Of a stretch of DNA of 64,000 bases, positions 8,742-16,785 are shown in pieces (the first letter of the stretch is position 1; each line of letters opens with the position of its first letter). Below the pieces are notes generated by a model, which was given only the letters and a program-made list of their open reading frames with translations, was not told the DNA's origin and made no database searches. Where the stretch lies: assembly GCF_007856155.1 (NCBI RefSeq), contig NZ_CP042266.1, positions 4,402,001 through 4,466,000 on the forward strand. The letters run 5' to 3'. This stretch comes from Streptomyces qinzhouensis. Its GTDB lineage: Bacteria; Actinomycetota; Actinomycetes; Streptomycetales; Streptomycetaceae. The position numbers were made by a program, and so were the translations under genes.

Positions 8742-9566
8742 GTGCGAGCGGTGCAGGCAGGACCAGTAGTGCAGACCCCGGAAGAAGAAGCGGCGGCAGC
8801 GGCGGGGCCCGTGCCCTGGTACGCGGACGACTCCCTCTGGGTCGACTTCGCCCCCGCCATGTTCTCCGACCGGCGCGCCGGCACCGTCGCCGCCCTCGTC
8901 CGCGACGCCCCCCTCCTCGCCTTCCCGCCCGGCGCCCGCGTCCTCGACCTGTGCTGCGGTCCCGGCCTCTTCCTCGCCCCCCTCGCCCGCCGCGGCCACC
9001 CCGTCACCGGCGTCGACCTGAGCGAACCGATGCTGGACCGGGCCCGGGAGGCCGTCGCCGCCGCCGGGGACGGCGCCCGGCGGCGGACCGAACTCGTCCG
9101 CGCCGACATGCTCGACTTCGTCCGGCCCGGCGCGTACGACGTCGTCCTCAACGTCTTCACCTCCTTCGGCTACTTCACCGACCCCGCCGACAACCTCCAG
9201 GTCCTGCGCAACGCCCGCCGCAGCCTGGCCCCCGGCGGAAAACTGCTGGTCGACGTCATGGGCAAGGAAGTGCTCGCGGGGTGGATCGGCCGCCCGCAGA
9301 CCGTCGACCTGCCCGACGGGTCGTACGTCGTCCAGCGCGACACCGTCCTCGACTCCTGGCGCAGGCTGCGTACCGAATGGACCCTCGTCTGCGGTGAAAC
9401 CGCCCGTACCGCCGCCATCCACTCCTTCCTCTACAGCGCCGCCGAACTCCACGAACTGTTCCTGGCGGCCGGTTTCACCGGTGTGGAGTGCTACGGGGAC
9501 TTCGACGGCGGCCCCTACGACCAGCACGCGCGCCGGCTGATCGTCACCGGACACGCCCCGGGCTGA
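8742..9566 (+). CDS. Class I SAM-dependent methyltransferase
   Basis: The 274-residue protein has a Rossmann methyltransferase core. Motif I is VLDLCCGPGLFLAPLA (about residues 67-82), the acidic end of strand 2 is VTGVDLSEPM, a post-II region holds LVRADMLDF, and motif IV-like YDVVLNVFTSFGYF follows. The last third (DTVLDSWRRLRTEWTL, then FLYSAAELHELFLAAGF) resembles the substrate-cap strands of small-molecule methyltransferases. The start is a GTG with AGGAGG 8 nt upstream; longer frames run back through the preceding gene in another phase. It lies 105 bp before the PLP enzyme on the same strand, so it may tailor the product of that locus. The substrate is unknown. Confidence 0.82.
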   Translation: MRAVQAGPVVQTPEEEAAAAAGPVPWYADDSLWVDFAPAMFSDRRAGTVAALVRDAPLLAFPPGARVLDLCCGPGLFLAPLARRGHPVTGVDLSEPMLDRAREAVAAAGDGARRRTELVRADMLDFVRPGAYDVVLNVFTSFGYFTDPADNLQVLRNARRSLAPGGKLLVDVMGKEVLAGWIGRPQTVDLPDGSYVVQRDTVLDSWRRLRTEWTLVCGETARTAAIHSFLYSAAELHELFLAAGFTGVECYGDFDGGPYDQHARRLIVTGHAPG

Positions 9567-9590
9567 CCGCCCGTCCGCGCTCCTGGTTCA

Positions 9591-9642
9591 GCCCCGCGCC
9601 CCCGGTCCGGCCCCGCGCCCCCGGTCCAACCCCGCGCCCCCC
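9591..9642 (+). repeat. 19-bp tandem repeat, 2.7 copies
   Basis: Two copies of GCCCCGCGCCCCCGGTCC plus one variable base (9591-9609, 9610-9628) and a partial third copy lie between the methyltransferase and PLP-enzyme genes, directly ahead of the CGGAGG ribosome site of the latter. Confidence 0.7.
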
Positions 9643-9671
9643 TTCGCTCCCACCCGGAGGACCCCCACACC

Positions 9672-10856
9672 ATGCCCGCTCCCCTCTCCGACTGCCCCGA
9701 GAAGGCCCCGGCGGTCGTCCACGAGCACATCACCGACGCCCTCAAGGACCCCGCCCTCATCCGGCTCACCTCCACCACCGTCCTCGCCCGCTTCGAGACG
9801 ATGAAGGTGTACGCCGCCCTCGGCGCCGTCCGTACCCTGCTGGAGACCGGCCGGATCAGCCCCGGCCATACCGTCGTCGACAGTTCCAGCGGTATCTACG
9901 CGCTCGCGCTCGCCCTCGCCTGCCACCGCTACGGACTGCGCTGCCATATCGTCGCCTCCACCACCGTCGACGCCACCATGCGCGCCCAGCTCGACGTCCT
10001 CGGCGCGACCGTGGACCAGATGCCCCCGTCGCACAGCCTCCGCCTCGACCAGGAGCGCCGGGTCCGGCACGTCCGGGCGCTCCTCGCCGAGCGGCCCGAT
10101 GTCCACTGGATGCGGCAGTACCACGACCGGGTCCACCACGCGGGCTACCGCGAGTTCGCCGAACTCGTCACCGCCGCGCTGCCGCCCGGGCCGCTCACCG
10201 TCGTCGGCGCGGTCGGCACCGGCGCGTCCACCGGCGGGCTGACGGCGGCGCTGCGCGAGAGCGGCCGCCCGGTGCGGCTCGTCGGCGTCCAGCCCTTCGG
10301 CAGCGTCACCTTCGGCAGTGAGGGCTTCAGCGATCCGGAGGCCATCATCGCCGGAATCGGCAGCTCCATCCCCTTCGGCAATGTACGGCACGAGCTGTAC
10401 GACACCCTGCACTGGCTCGACTTCCGGCACGCCATGGCGGGCGCGGTCGAACTCCTGCGCCGGCACGCCGTCTTCGCGGGGCTCTCGACGGGCGCCGCGC
10501 ACCTCGTCGCCCGCTGGGAGTCCGGAACGAACACCTCCGAGGAGGCCGAGGGGACGTATCTCGTGCTCGGCGCCGACACCGGCCACCGCTACACCGAACG
10601 CGTCTTCGCCCGCCACACCGAGGCCCTCGACCCGGCAGTCCTGCGCCCCGAACGGATCACCGGACTGGGGGAACTGCGGCCCCCGTGGGCCGTCATGGAG
10701 TGGGCGGGCCGCGCCGCCCCGCCGGGCGCGGTCGCCCCCGCCCCGGTCGAACCCGCCGCCCCGCCGGGCGCGGTCACCCCCGCCGACGGTTCCGGCGGGA
10801 CCGAGCGCTTTCCGCGGCCCGAGCGTTCCCGCGCCGTGACCGGAGGCTCCCGATGA
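9672..10856 (+). CDS. PLP-dependent enzyme, cysteine synthase/tryptophan synthase beta superfamily
   Basis: The 394-residue protein has fold type II PLP signatures. ARFETMKVYAALGAV carries the candidate Schiff-base lysine near residue 44. DSSSGIYALALALA occupies the place of the TSGNTG phosphate/substrate loop. VVGAVGTGASTGGL is the glycine-rich phosphate loop. IAGIGSSIPFGN and AGLSTGAA match the family's later loops. Such enzymes eliminate or replace a beta-substituent on serine or cysteine derivatives, for instance in diaminopropionate or cysteine-like amino acid synthesis. The C-terminal 45 residues are low-complexity, with a duplicated AAPPGAV block. Its stop overlaps the ATP-grasp start (ATGA at 10853-10856), so the two are translationally coupled. 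The exact substrate cannot be read from sequence. Confidence 0.8.
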   Translation: MPAPLSDCPEKAPAVVHEHITDALKDPALIRLTSTTVLARFETMKVYAALGAVRTLLETGRISPGHTVVDSSSGIYALALALACHRYGLRCHIVASTTVDATMRAQLDVLGATVDQMPPSHSLRLDQERRVRHVRALLAERPDVHWMRQYHDRVHHAGYREFAELVTAALPPGPLTVVGAVGTGASTGGLTAALRESGRPVRLVGVQPFGSVTFGSEGFSDPEAIIAGIGSSIPFGNVRHELYDTLHWLDFRHAMAGAVELLRRHAVFAGLSTGAAHLVARWESGTNTSEEAEGTYLVLGADTGHRYTERVFARHTEALDPAVLRPERITGLGELRPPWAVMEWAGRAAPPGAVAPAPVEPAAPPGAVTPADGSGGTERFPRPERSRAVTGGSR

Positions 10857-12055
10857 CCATCGCCGCACTCGAAGCACTCTCCTTCGGCCTCGAACGCCTC
10901 GCGCTCGCCGCCGCCGTCGCCGGGCACCGGCTCACCCTCCTCACCTCCGACCGCACGGTCTACCGCCATGAGCTGGCGGCCATGCCCGACGACATCCTCG
11001 ACATCGTGGACGTCGACACCATGGACCAGTCCGCCGTACGCCGCGCCCTCGCCGCCCTCCCCGATCTCGCCGGACTCGTCAACACCACCGACACCTGGAG
11101 CGTCCCGGCCGCCGATCTCGCCGCCGCGCTGGGGCTGCCGGGACCCGACCCGGCGGCCGTACGCGTCCTGCGGGACAAGGCACTCGTCCGGCAGCGGCTG
11201 CACACGGCCGGGCTCAGCAGGGGAACCGCCACCGGCGATCTCGACGCCGTGGAACTGCCCGCCGTGCTCAAGGACTCGGCGGGCACCTCGTCGCGGGCGG
11301 TGTGGATCGTCCACGACGAGGCCGGGCTGCGGGCCGCGCTCACCGAGGCGGCATCGGGCCGGTCCGGGCTCAAGGGACGGCTGTTCGCCGAACCGTTCCT
11401 CGCCGGGCCGCTGTACAGCGCGGAGACCCTGAGCTGGAAGGGCGAGACCCGGCTGCTGGGCGTCGCGAGCCGGCTGACCTCCCGGACACCCGCCGTACGC
11501 GAGGAGGGCGCGGCCTTCCCCGTCGCCCTGCCGCCCGGCGAACGGGAGACCGTCGCCCGCTGGGTCGCCGACGTCCTCGCCGTCGCCGGACACGACCAGG
11601 GGTTCGCCCATGTCGAGTACGTCCACACCGCGCACGGCCCCGAACTCGTCGAGATCAACCGGCGGATCGGCGGCGCCCTGATCGGCGAGGTGCTCTGCCG
11701 GGCGCTCGGCACGGACGTCTACGACGCGCTGGTCGAGACCACCCTCGGAGTGCGGCCCACCCTGATGGACGGGCCCCTGGCCGCCCCCTTCGAAGGGCCC
11801 GCCGTCGCCTTCGTCCTCGTCTATCCGGACCGGCCCGGGACCCTGACCGGCTGGCAGGGCCTGGACGGGCTCGCCGCGTTCCCCGGCAAGGTGGAGTGGT
11901 ATCCGGTACGCGCCCCGGGGGACACCGTCACCTCCATCGGCGACCAGCGCGGCTGCACGGGCATGGTGCTCGCCGAGGGGGCCACGGCGGAGCTGGCGCA
12001 GCACCGGGCGTGGAGCGCGGCGACGACGGTACGCCCGCTGATGGCGGACGGCTAG
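10853..12055 (+). CDS. ATP-grasp carboxylate-amine/thiol ligase-like protein
   Basis: The 400-residue protein has an ATP-grasp layout. There is an N-terminal Rossmann-like domain (LALAAAVAGHRLTLLTSDR). A central nucleotide-binding segment includes VRVLRDKALVRQRLHTAGL, PAVLKDSAGTSSRAVWIV and LFAEPFLAGPLYSAETLSW. A metal/ATP triad region reads HVEYVHTAHGPELVEINRRIGG, with Glu and Asn in the expected positions. A C-terminal ACC/PurK-like domain closes the protein. The L-amino-acid ligase group within this family joins a carboxylate to an amine with ATP. Between a PLP enzyme and an exporter, the simplest inference is that it couples the unusual amino acid made upstream to a second amino acid. It starts inside the PLP gene's stop codon. 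Confidence 0.82.
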   Translation: MTIAALEALSFGLERLALAAAVAGHRLTLLTSDRTVYRHELAAMPDDILDIVDVDTMDQSAVRRALAALPDLAGLVNTTDTWSVPAADLAAALGLPGPDPAAVRVLRDKALVRQRLHTAGLSRGTATGDLDAVELPAVLKDSAGTSSRAVWIVHDEAGLRAALTEAASGRSGLKGRLFAEPFLAGPLYSAETLSWKGETRLLGVASRLTSRTPAVREEGAAFPVALPPGERETVARWVADVLAVAGHDQGFAHVEYVHTAHGPELVEINRRIGGALIGEVLCRALGTDVYDALVETTLGVRPTLMDGPLAAPFEGPAVAFVLVYPDRPGTLTGWQGLDGLAAFPGKVEWYPVRAPGDTVTSIGDQRGCTGMVLAEGATAELAQHRAWSAATTVRPLMADG

Positions 12056-12058
12056 GCG

Positions 12059-13321
12059 GTGTCCGCCGCCCGGGCCGGAAGACGTACGGGGCCACGGGTC
12101 CCGCTCACGCGTCACCAACTGCTGCTGCTGGGCGCGTCGTTCCTCATCACGGTCGGCAGCTTCGCCGTCCTCCCCTATATGTCGGTCCTTCTGCATGAGC
12201 GGTGGGGTCTCGGGCTCGGCGCGGTGGGGGTGGTGCTGGCCGCCGCCTCGCTCATCCAGTTCGGCGGGGGAGTGTTCGGCGCCGCGCTGGCCCGCCGGAT
12301 CGGGCTGCGGGCCACGATGCTGACCGCGCTGACGATCCGTACGGCGGGCTTCGCCTGTTTCGCCCCGGGCGGCGGCGGGCCGGTGCTCGCGGTGGTGGCG
12401 CTGCTGCTGGTGTCGTCCGGTGCGGCGCTCTACCTCCCCGCCAACAAGGCGTATCTGGTCGCGGGGCGGCCGGCGGCGGAGCGGCCGAGACTGCTGGCGC
12501 TGAGCGGCTCGGCGTTCACCACGGGCATCGCGCTGGGGCCGGTGGCGGCGGCACCGTTCGTACTGAGCGAGCCGACGGCGCTGTTCGGCGCGGTGGCGGT
12601 GCTGTTCGCGGCGGTGGGCGGGGCGCACGCGCTGCTGCCGCCGGTCGTGGACGAGGGCCGGGCGGGCGCCGGGGCGGCCGGGCGACGGGAGCCCTTCGGG
12701 TCCGGGGAGCGGGCGCCGTTCGCGTACGCCCTCCTCTCCGTCTATGTCTTCATGTACTTCCAGCACTATCTGGCGCTGTACGCGATCCCCCGGATGTCCG
12801 CCGCCTCCTACGGCCTCCTGCTGATGGGGTACGCACTGCTGCTGGCCGTCCTCCAGCCGTCGCTGGCCGGGTGGACGGCGAAGCTGCCGTACGGGCGGGC
12901 GCTGCGGCTGGGGTTCGGCGCGATGGCGCTGGGCACGGCCGCGCTGGCGACCGGCGGGCCGGTGGGGATCGCGGCGGGTGCCGCGCTGATGTGCTGGGCC
13001 GAGGCCGTGCTGTTCCTCCGCAACGAGCTGGAGGCGCTGGCCCGGTCGGCGGCCCCCGCCGCGACCGTCTTCGGCCGGCAGCGGCTGGCGGCAGGTTTCG
13101 GCGCTGCGGCGGCCGCCCTGTTCGGCGGCCCGCTGTACGGGGCCGCCGAACGGGCGGGCGAGACCGGACTGTTCTGGCTGGCGGTCGCCGTCCAGAGCCT
13201 GGTGCTGCCGGTGGTGGGGTGGGCGGTGGCGCGCGGGCCGAGGGATCAGGCGGCGGCGAGGACCCCGGCCCCGGCTCCCGCTCCCGGTTCCGCCTCCGCT
13301 TCCGGTTCCGGCGGAAGCTGA
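12059..13321 (+). CDS. MFS transporter, probable product exporter
   Basis: The 420-residue protein shows about eleven or twelve hydrophobic segments, beginning LLLLGASFLITVGSFAVLPYMSVLLHERWGL, a typical major facilitator first helix and loop. The RIGLRATMLTALTIRTAG segment stands where the A-loop motif normally lies. The GTG start is 3 nt after the ATP-grasp stop, so it belongs to the same operon and most likely exports the product or confers self-resistance. The last 25 residues form a Pro-Ala and Ser-Ala repeat tail that overlaps the convergent sigma-factor gene by 76 bp. Membrane location is clear; the substrate is inferred only from context. Confidence 0.85.
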   Translation: MSAARAGRRTGPRVPLTRHQLLLLGASFLITVGSFAVLPYMSVLLHERWGLGLGAVGVVLAAASLIQFGGGVFGAALARRIGLRATMLTALTIRTAGFACFAPGGGGPVLAVVALLLVSSGAALYLPANKAYLVAGRPAAERPRLLALSGSAFTTGIALGPVAAAPFVLSEPTALFGAVAVLFAAVGGAHALLPPVVDEGRAGAGAAGRREPFGSGERAPFAYALLSVYVFMYFQHYLALYAIPRMSAASYGLLLMGYALLLAVLQPSLAGWTAKLPYGRALRLGFGAMALGTAALATGGPVGIAAGAALMCWAEAVLFLRNELEALARSAAPAATVFGRQRLAAGFGAAAAALFGGPLYGAAERAGETGLFWLAVAVQSLVLPVVGWAVARGPRDQAAARTPAPAPAPGSASASGSGGS

Positions 13322-13932
13322 TCCAGCCAGACCTCGGCGAGTTCGCGCCGGGCCCGGGCCACCCGGGACCTTATGGTCCCCACCGGGCAGCCCAGAAGGT
13401 CCGCGGCCTCCGCGTACGAGAGGCCGAGGAGCCGGGTCAGGACGAAGGCCTGACGGCGCCCCGGCTCCAGCGCGCGGAGCGCGTCCCGGAACGCCACGGA
13501 CTCCTCGAAGCCGGGTGTGTGCCGGCGCTGCTGGGCGCGTTCCGCCGCGCCCAGCCAGTCGTCGGCGGTATCGGCGATCCGGGGCCGGGCCGCGGCCCGC
13601 CGGATGCCGTCGACGACCACCCGGCGGGCGATCGTCAGCAGCCAGGTCCGCGCCGAACTGCGCCCGGCGAAACCGCTGAGACTGGTCAGGGCGCGGGCGT
13701 AGGTCTCCTGCGCCAGATCGTCCGCGCCGCCGGGCGTGCCGATCGAACCGGGCCCGCCGTACGTCAGACGGCTGACGAAGCGGCGTACGTCCTCGTACGT
13801 GGCCTCGACGAACAACTCCGTGGCCCGGCGGTCGCCGGAGCCCGCGGCCAGGGCCCAGCCGGTGATCTGGGCATCCCTGCGGCCCGTGCCGTGATCCTGT
13901 GCGACCCGAACCTGAACGGGTGAATAGAGCAT
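13246..13932 (-). CDS. RNA polymerase sigma factor, ECF type
   Basis: The 228-residue protein carries sigma-70 region 2 (FVEATYEDVRRFVSRLTYG, DDLAQETYARALTSLSGF, then ARTWLLTIARRVVVDGIRR) and region 4 (LRALEPGRRQAFVLTRLLG, LSYAEAADLLGCPVGTIRSRVARARREL), and little else, so it is an extracytoplasmic-function type. The ATG at 13932 is preceded by GAAGGA; a longer frame upstream is compositionally odd. An unrelated membrane protein gene lies 61 bp upstream on the same strand and could be its regulator, but it has no anti-sigma motif I can recognise. The C-terminus (PEPEAEAEPGAGAGAG) is low-complexity and overlaps the MFS gene end. Confidence 0.88.
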   Translation of the reverse strand: MLYSPVQVRVAQDHGTGRRDAQITGWALAAGSGDRRATELFVEATYEDVRRFVSRLTYGGPGSIGTPGGADDLAQETYARALTSLSGFAGRSSARTWLLTIARRVVVDGIRRAAARPRIADTADDWLGAAERAQQRRHTPGFEESVAFRDALRALEPGRRQAFVLTRLLGLSYAEAADLLGCPVGTIRSRVARARRELAEVWLDQLPPEPEAEAEPGAGAGAGVLAAA

Positions 13933-13993
13933 GACAAAAAATCCTTCGCGTCCGAGCTGTCCCCGGGAGGCGGGGGGTGGGGGAAGGGAGAAG

Positions 13994-14803
13994 TCAGGAC
14001 GGAAGGAGCGGCGGCCCGCGGCGGGTGACCGCCCGCAGCAGGAGAAGGGATTCGGGGAGACGCACCCGGTACCGGCGCGGCCGGGGCGGCCGGACGCCCT
14101 CCGGCGGCAGCAGGACATACGCGCCGCGGAGCACCGTGCGGACGAGCCGCAGCCGCCCGCGCAGAAAGAGCCGGAGCGCCAGGGAGAGCTGGGCGACGGC
14201 GCGTTCGCCGCGCCACAGCCACCAGCCGGAGACGGCTCCGGCGACGAGGTGCGCGACGGTCATGCCGCTGTTCACCCCGGAGAGTCCGGAGGTGACTCCG
14301 GACGCGATACCGGACAGCCATCCGGACACGGTGTCGCCCGCGATACCGGACAGCCACCCGGACATGGTGTCGCCCGCGGTTCCGGACGGCATTCCGGATC
14401 CGGGTCCCGGCAGCCGGTCGGCGACCGGGCCCGGCAGTTCACCGGCGGCGCCGGACGGCATGCCGTGCCCGGGCCCGTGATGGGCCGCGCAGACCCCGCC
14501 GGACCCGCCCGCCCCGCCGGAACCACCGGACCCGGCGGCGCCGTGCGGTACGGCCCCGAAGAGCAGATGCAGCAGAACCTGGGCCGCCGCGCTGACCGAG
14601 ACGACCACCCCGGCGGAACGTTCCTTTCGCGTCAGCCGCCAGGCCAGCAGACAGATCGGGGGTAAGGCGATGCCGTAGGCGGCGGGCGGCGGCGAGGCGC
14701 CGGAAGCCACCGCGTGCCCGGCTCCGGACACCACGACGCACACCGCGGCGAGCACCGCGGTGTGGGCGAGGCGGAGTCCCGATCCGGCTCTCATGCGGCT
14801 CAT
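13994..14803 (-). CDS. Polytopic membrane protein with internal 12-residue repeats
   Basis: The 269-residue protein has hydrophobic segments near residues 13-35 (LAHTAVLAAVCVVVSGAGHA), 42-56, 67-86 (VVVSVSAAAQVLLHLLFG) and 182-196. Between them are a glycine/histidine-rich loop (GSGGSGGAGGSGG, AAHHGPGHG) and tandem GDTVSGWLSGIA units at about residues 142-166. The C-terminus is strongly basic. Its gene lies directly upstream of the ECF sigma gene on the same strand and diverges from the ferric-reductase-like gene. The loop histidines and the redox neighbour hint at metal sensing or handling, but this is inference. No known family is recognised with confidence. Confidence 0.6.
   Translation of the reverse strand: MSRMRAGSGLRLAHTAVLAAVCVVVSGAGHAVASGASPPPAAYGIALPPICLLAWRLTRKERSAGVVVSVSAAAQVLLHLLFGAVPHGAAGSGGSGGAGGSGGVCAAHHGPGHGMPSGAAGELPGPVADRLPGPGSGMPSGTAGDTMSGWLSGIAGDTVSGWLSGIASGVTSGLSGVNSGMTVAHLVAGAVSGWWLWRGERAVAQLSLALRLFLRGRLRLVRTVLRGAYVLLPPEGVRPPRPRRYRVRLPESLLLLRAVTRRGPPLLPS
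14304..14375 (-). repeat. 36-bp tandem duplication inside the membrane protein gene
   Basis: Two nearly identical 36-bp units (14304-14339 and 14340-14375, differing at two positions) encode a duplicated GDT(M/V)SGWLSGIA block. More degenerate GS-rich relatives flank them. Confidence 0.7.
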
Positions 14804-14983
14804 GGTGCCAGCGGTACAGGAGACTTCGGGAGTACGAGACGGTACGGAGATGTCGCGGTAAAGGTGGTTTTCCCGCGACTGTCGAGCCTGTGACGCACGT
14901 CACGAAAGAGTGCCGGGAACTCCGCGGCCCGCCGGCCCGACCACTGAGGGGACAAGCACCCCCCTCAGCAAGGAGCGGACCCG

Positions 14984-16099
14984 ATGCAGCCCCCACCGGA
15001 GCGCACCGCTCCCGACGCCGAGAACGCGCCCGCGACGCCCCCCGGACCACCGCGGGCGCCGGACCGGGCTCCCGGGCCGGAACCCGCCGCGGTGAGCACG
15101 CCCGAGGGCACGACCGAGGGCCCGCCCGGAGGCGCGCCCGGGGGCACCCCCGTACCGGCTCCCCGGACCGGCCCGGCCGGAACCCCTCGGGTGACCCTCC
15201 GCTCCGACCTCCGCGACAGTTGGTTCGACGGGCTCGTCGCCCTGGTCATCACCGCCGCCCTCTTCGCCCTCATCTGGGCCCGTATCAAGTCCCGCGCCTC
15301 CTCCACCGCCACCGTCATGCCCTTCATGGCCGACGACCCCGGCGGTTACTGGCTCTACTTCCTCAGCCAGGCCTTCGGCTGGTCGGCGCTGCTGTGGGCG
15401 TGGATCACCGTCGTCCTCGGGCTGCTGCTCTCCGGCCCCCGGCCCTCCTGGCTGCCCCTCACCGGCCCCCGGCTGGAACGCCTCCACCGCACCACCAGCC
15501 TCAACACCATCGCGCTGATCGCCGCCCACGCCCTGCTCTTCGCCGCGGAGCTGATCCGGCACTCCGACGAGAGCGACGCCTGGTACGCGGCGGCCTGGAC
15601 CGCCTTCGTCGAGTCCTTCGTCCCCGGCGGCTACACCTCCGGCACCGGCCGGATCGCCATCCCCGTCGGCCAGGCCGCGCTCTATCTCGCGATCCCGCTC
15701 GGTCTGCTGTTCTACGTACGCCACCGCATCGGCCCGAAGACCTGGCGGGTGCTGCACCGCTTCGTCATCGTCGTCTACGTCCTGAGCGTCTGGCACACCC
15801 TGCTGTACGGCACCAACGTCTGGTACGACGGCTGGTTCCGCACCTCCGTCTGGCTGCTCCAACTGCCGATCGCCGCCCTCTTCCTGGCGCGGCTCCTGTC
15901 CCCGGCCCGCCGCTCCGAGCGTCTCCCCGCGCTCTCCGCGACCCCCGGCGGCGCCAGACCGCTGTGGACGGCGCGCGCGGCGGGCCGGATCACGGTCGCG
16001 GCCGTACTCGCCGTCCTGGTCGCGGTTCTGGTCTCCGGTCGCGACGGCGGCCGGGATCAGCCCCCGGCGGACACCTCCTCCACCCACAACCACGACTGA
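14984..16099 (+). CDS. Ferric reductase-like transmembrane domain protein
   Basis: The 371-residue protein begins with a proline/alanine-rich cytoplasmic segment of about 75 residues. A six-span heme-binding domain of the FRE/NOX type (Ferric_reduct) follows. Candidate heme histidines are in LNTIALIAAHALLFAAELIRH and in WRVLHRFVIVVYVLSVWHTLLYG. The usual FAD/NAD(P)H-binding C-terminal domain is absent: after the last helix comes a short tail ending in THNHD. The protein may move electrons through the membrane with a separate reductase partner. It is divergent from the sigma/membrane-protein pair with a 180-bp shared spacer, which suggests common redox or metal control. Confidence 0.8.
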   Translation: MQPPPERTAPDAENAPATPPGPPRAPDRAPGPEPAAVSTPEGTTEGPPGGAPGGTPVPAPRTGPAGTPRVTLRSDLRDSWFDGLVALVITAALFALIWARIKSRASSTATVMPFMADDPGGYWLYFLSQAFGWSALLWAWITVVLGLLLSGPRPSWLPLTGPRLERLHRTTSLNTIALIAAHALLFAAELIRHSDESDAWYAAAWTAFVESFVPGGYTSGTGRIAIPVGQAALYLAIPLGLLFYVRHRIGPKTWRVLHRFVIVVYVLSVWHTLLYGTNVWYDGWFRTSVWLLQLPIAALFLARLLSPARRSERLPALSATPGGARPLWTARAAGRITVAAVLAVLVAVLVSGRDGGRDQPPADTSSTHNHD

Positions 16100-16129
16100 C
16101 CGGCCTCACACCAGGACCGCTTCCGGCCG

Positions 16130-16161
16130 CCGTGAAAGGCCCTGCCCGTGAAAGGCCCTGC
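16130..16161 (+). repeat. Perfect 16-bp tandem duplication
   Basis: CCGTGAAAGGCCCTGC is repeated head to tail at 16130-16145 and 16146-16161, in the 93-bp gap just before the isochorismatase-like gene. Confidence 0.85.
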
Positions 16162-16192
16162 GGTCCGGGCCCGGTGGTCCTACCGTGGCCCC

Positions 16193-16756
16193 ATGCCGCA
16201 CACCGCCGCGCTCCTCGTCATCGACCTCCAGAACACCATGGTGTCCATCGCGCACCGGCCGGCCCCGGTGCTCGCCGCGGTCGCCGGACTGCGTGAGCGG
16301 GCCATCGCCGCCGGGGTGCCGGTGGTCACCGTCCAGCACCGGGGCGAAGGGCTGGAACCCGGCACGGACGGCTGGCGGCCGGCGCCCGAGATCGCGCCCG
16401 GCGACGACGAGCCGACCGTCCACAAGACCAGCGCCGACAGCTTCCTCGGCACCGATCTGGACGAGACACTGCGCGGACTGGGCGTCACGGAGGTCGTCGT
16501 CACCGGGTTCGCCACCGAGATCTGTGTGGACACCACGGCCCGTCAGGCCGTCAGCCACGGCTACGATCTGCTGCTCGTCGCCGACGGCCACCTCACGTCG
16601 GTACGCCCCGAGGACAGCCCGTACGCGCCCCCGGAGGCGTCCGTCGCCCATCACAACGAGATCTTCCGGACGATCCGCTTCCCGGGCCGCAGCATCCGCG
16701 TCCTGCCCGCCGCCGAGGTCGACTTCACGGCGCCCCCGGCGTCGGCGGCGCCCTGA
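16193..16756 (+). CDS. Isochorismatase-family cysteine hydrolase
   Basis: The 187-residue protein has the isochorismatase/nicotinamidase-like alpha/beta hydrolase fold. The first catalytic Asp is in ALLVIDLQNTM (about residue 10), the lysine in VHKTSADSFLGTDL (about 83), and the nucleophilic cysteine in VTGFATEICVDTTARQA (about 110). The family includes nicotinamidases and N-carbamoyl hydrolases; the specific substrate is not deducible. The ATG at 16193 begins right before the LLVIDLQ strand, as is usual. A start at 16148 would add a basic stretch that lies over the 16-bp duplication. The gene stands alone between the reductase-like gene and a convergent acetyltransferase. Confidence 0.88.
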   Translation: MPHTAALLVIDLQNTMVSIAHRPAPVLAAVAGLRERAIAAGVPVVTVQHRGEGLEPGTDGWRPAPEIAPGDDEPTVHKTSADSFLGTDLDETLRGLGVTEVVVTGFATEICVDTTARQAVSHGYDLLLVADGHLTSVRPEDSPYAPPEASVAHHNEIFRTIRFPGRSIRVLPAAEVDFTAPPASAAP

Positions 16757-16785
16757 GCGGCCCCGTAGAACAGACCGAACAGGCC

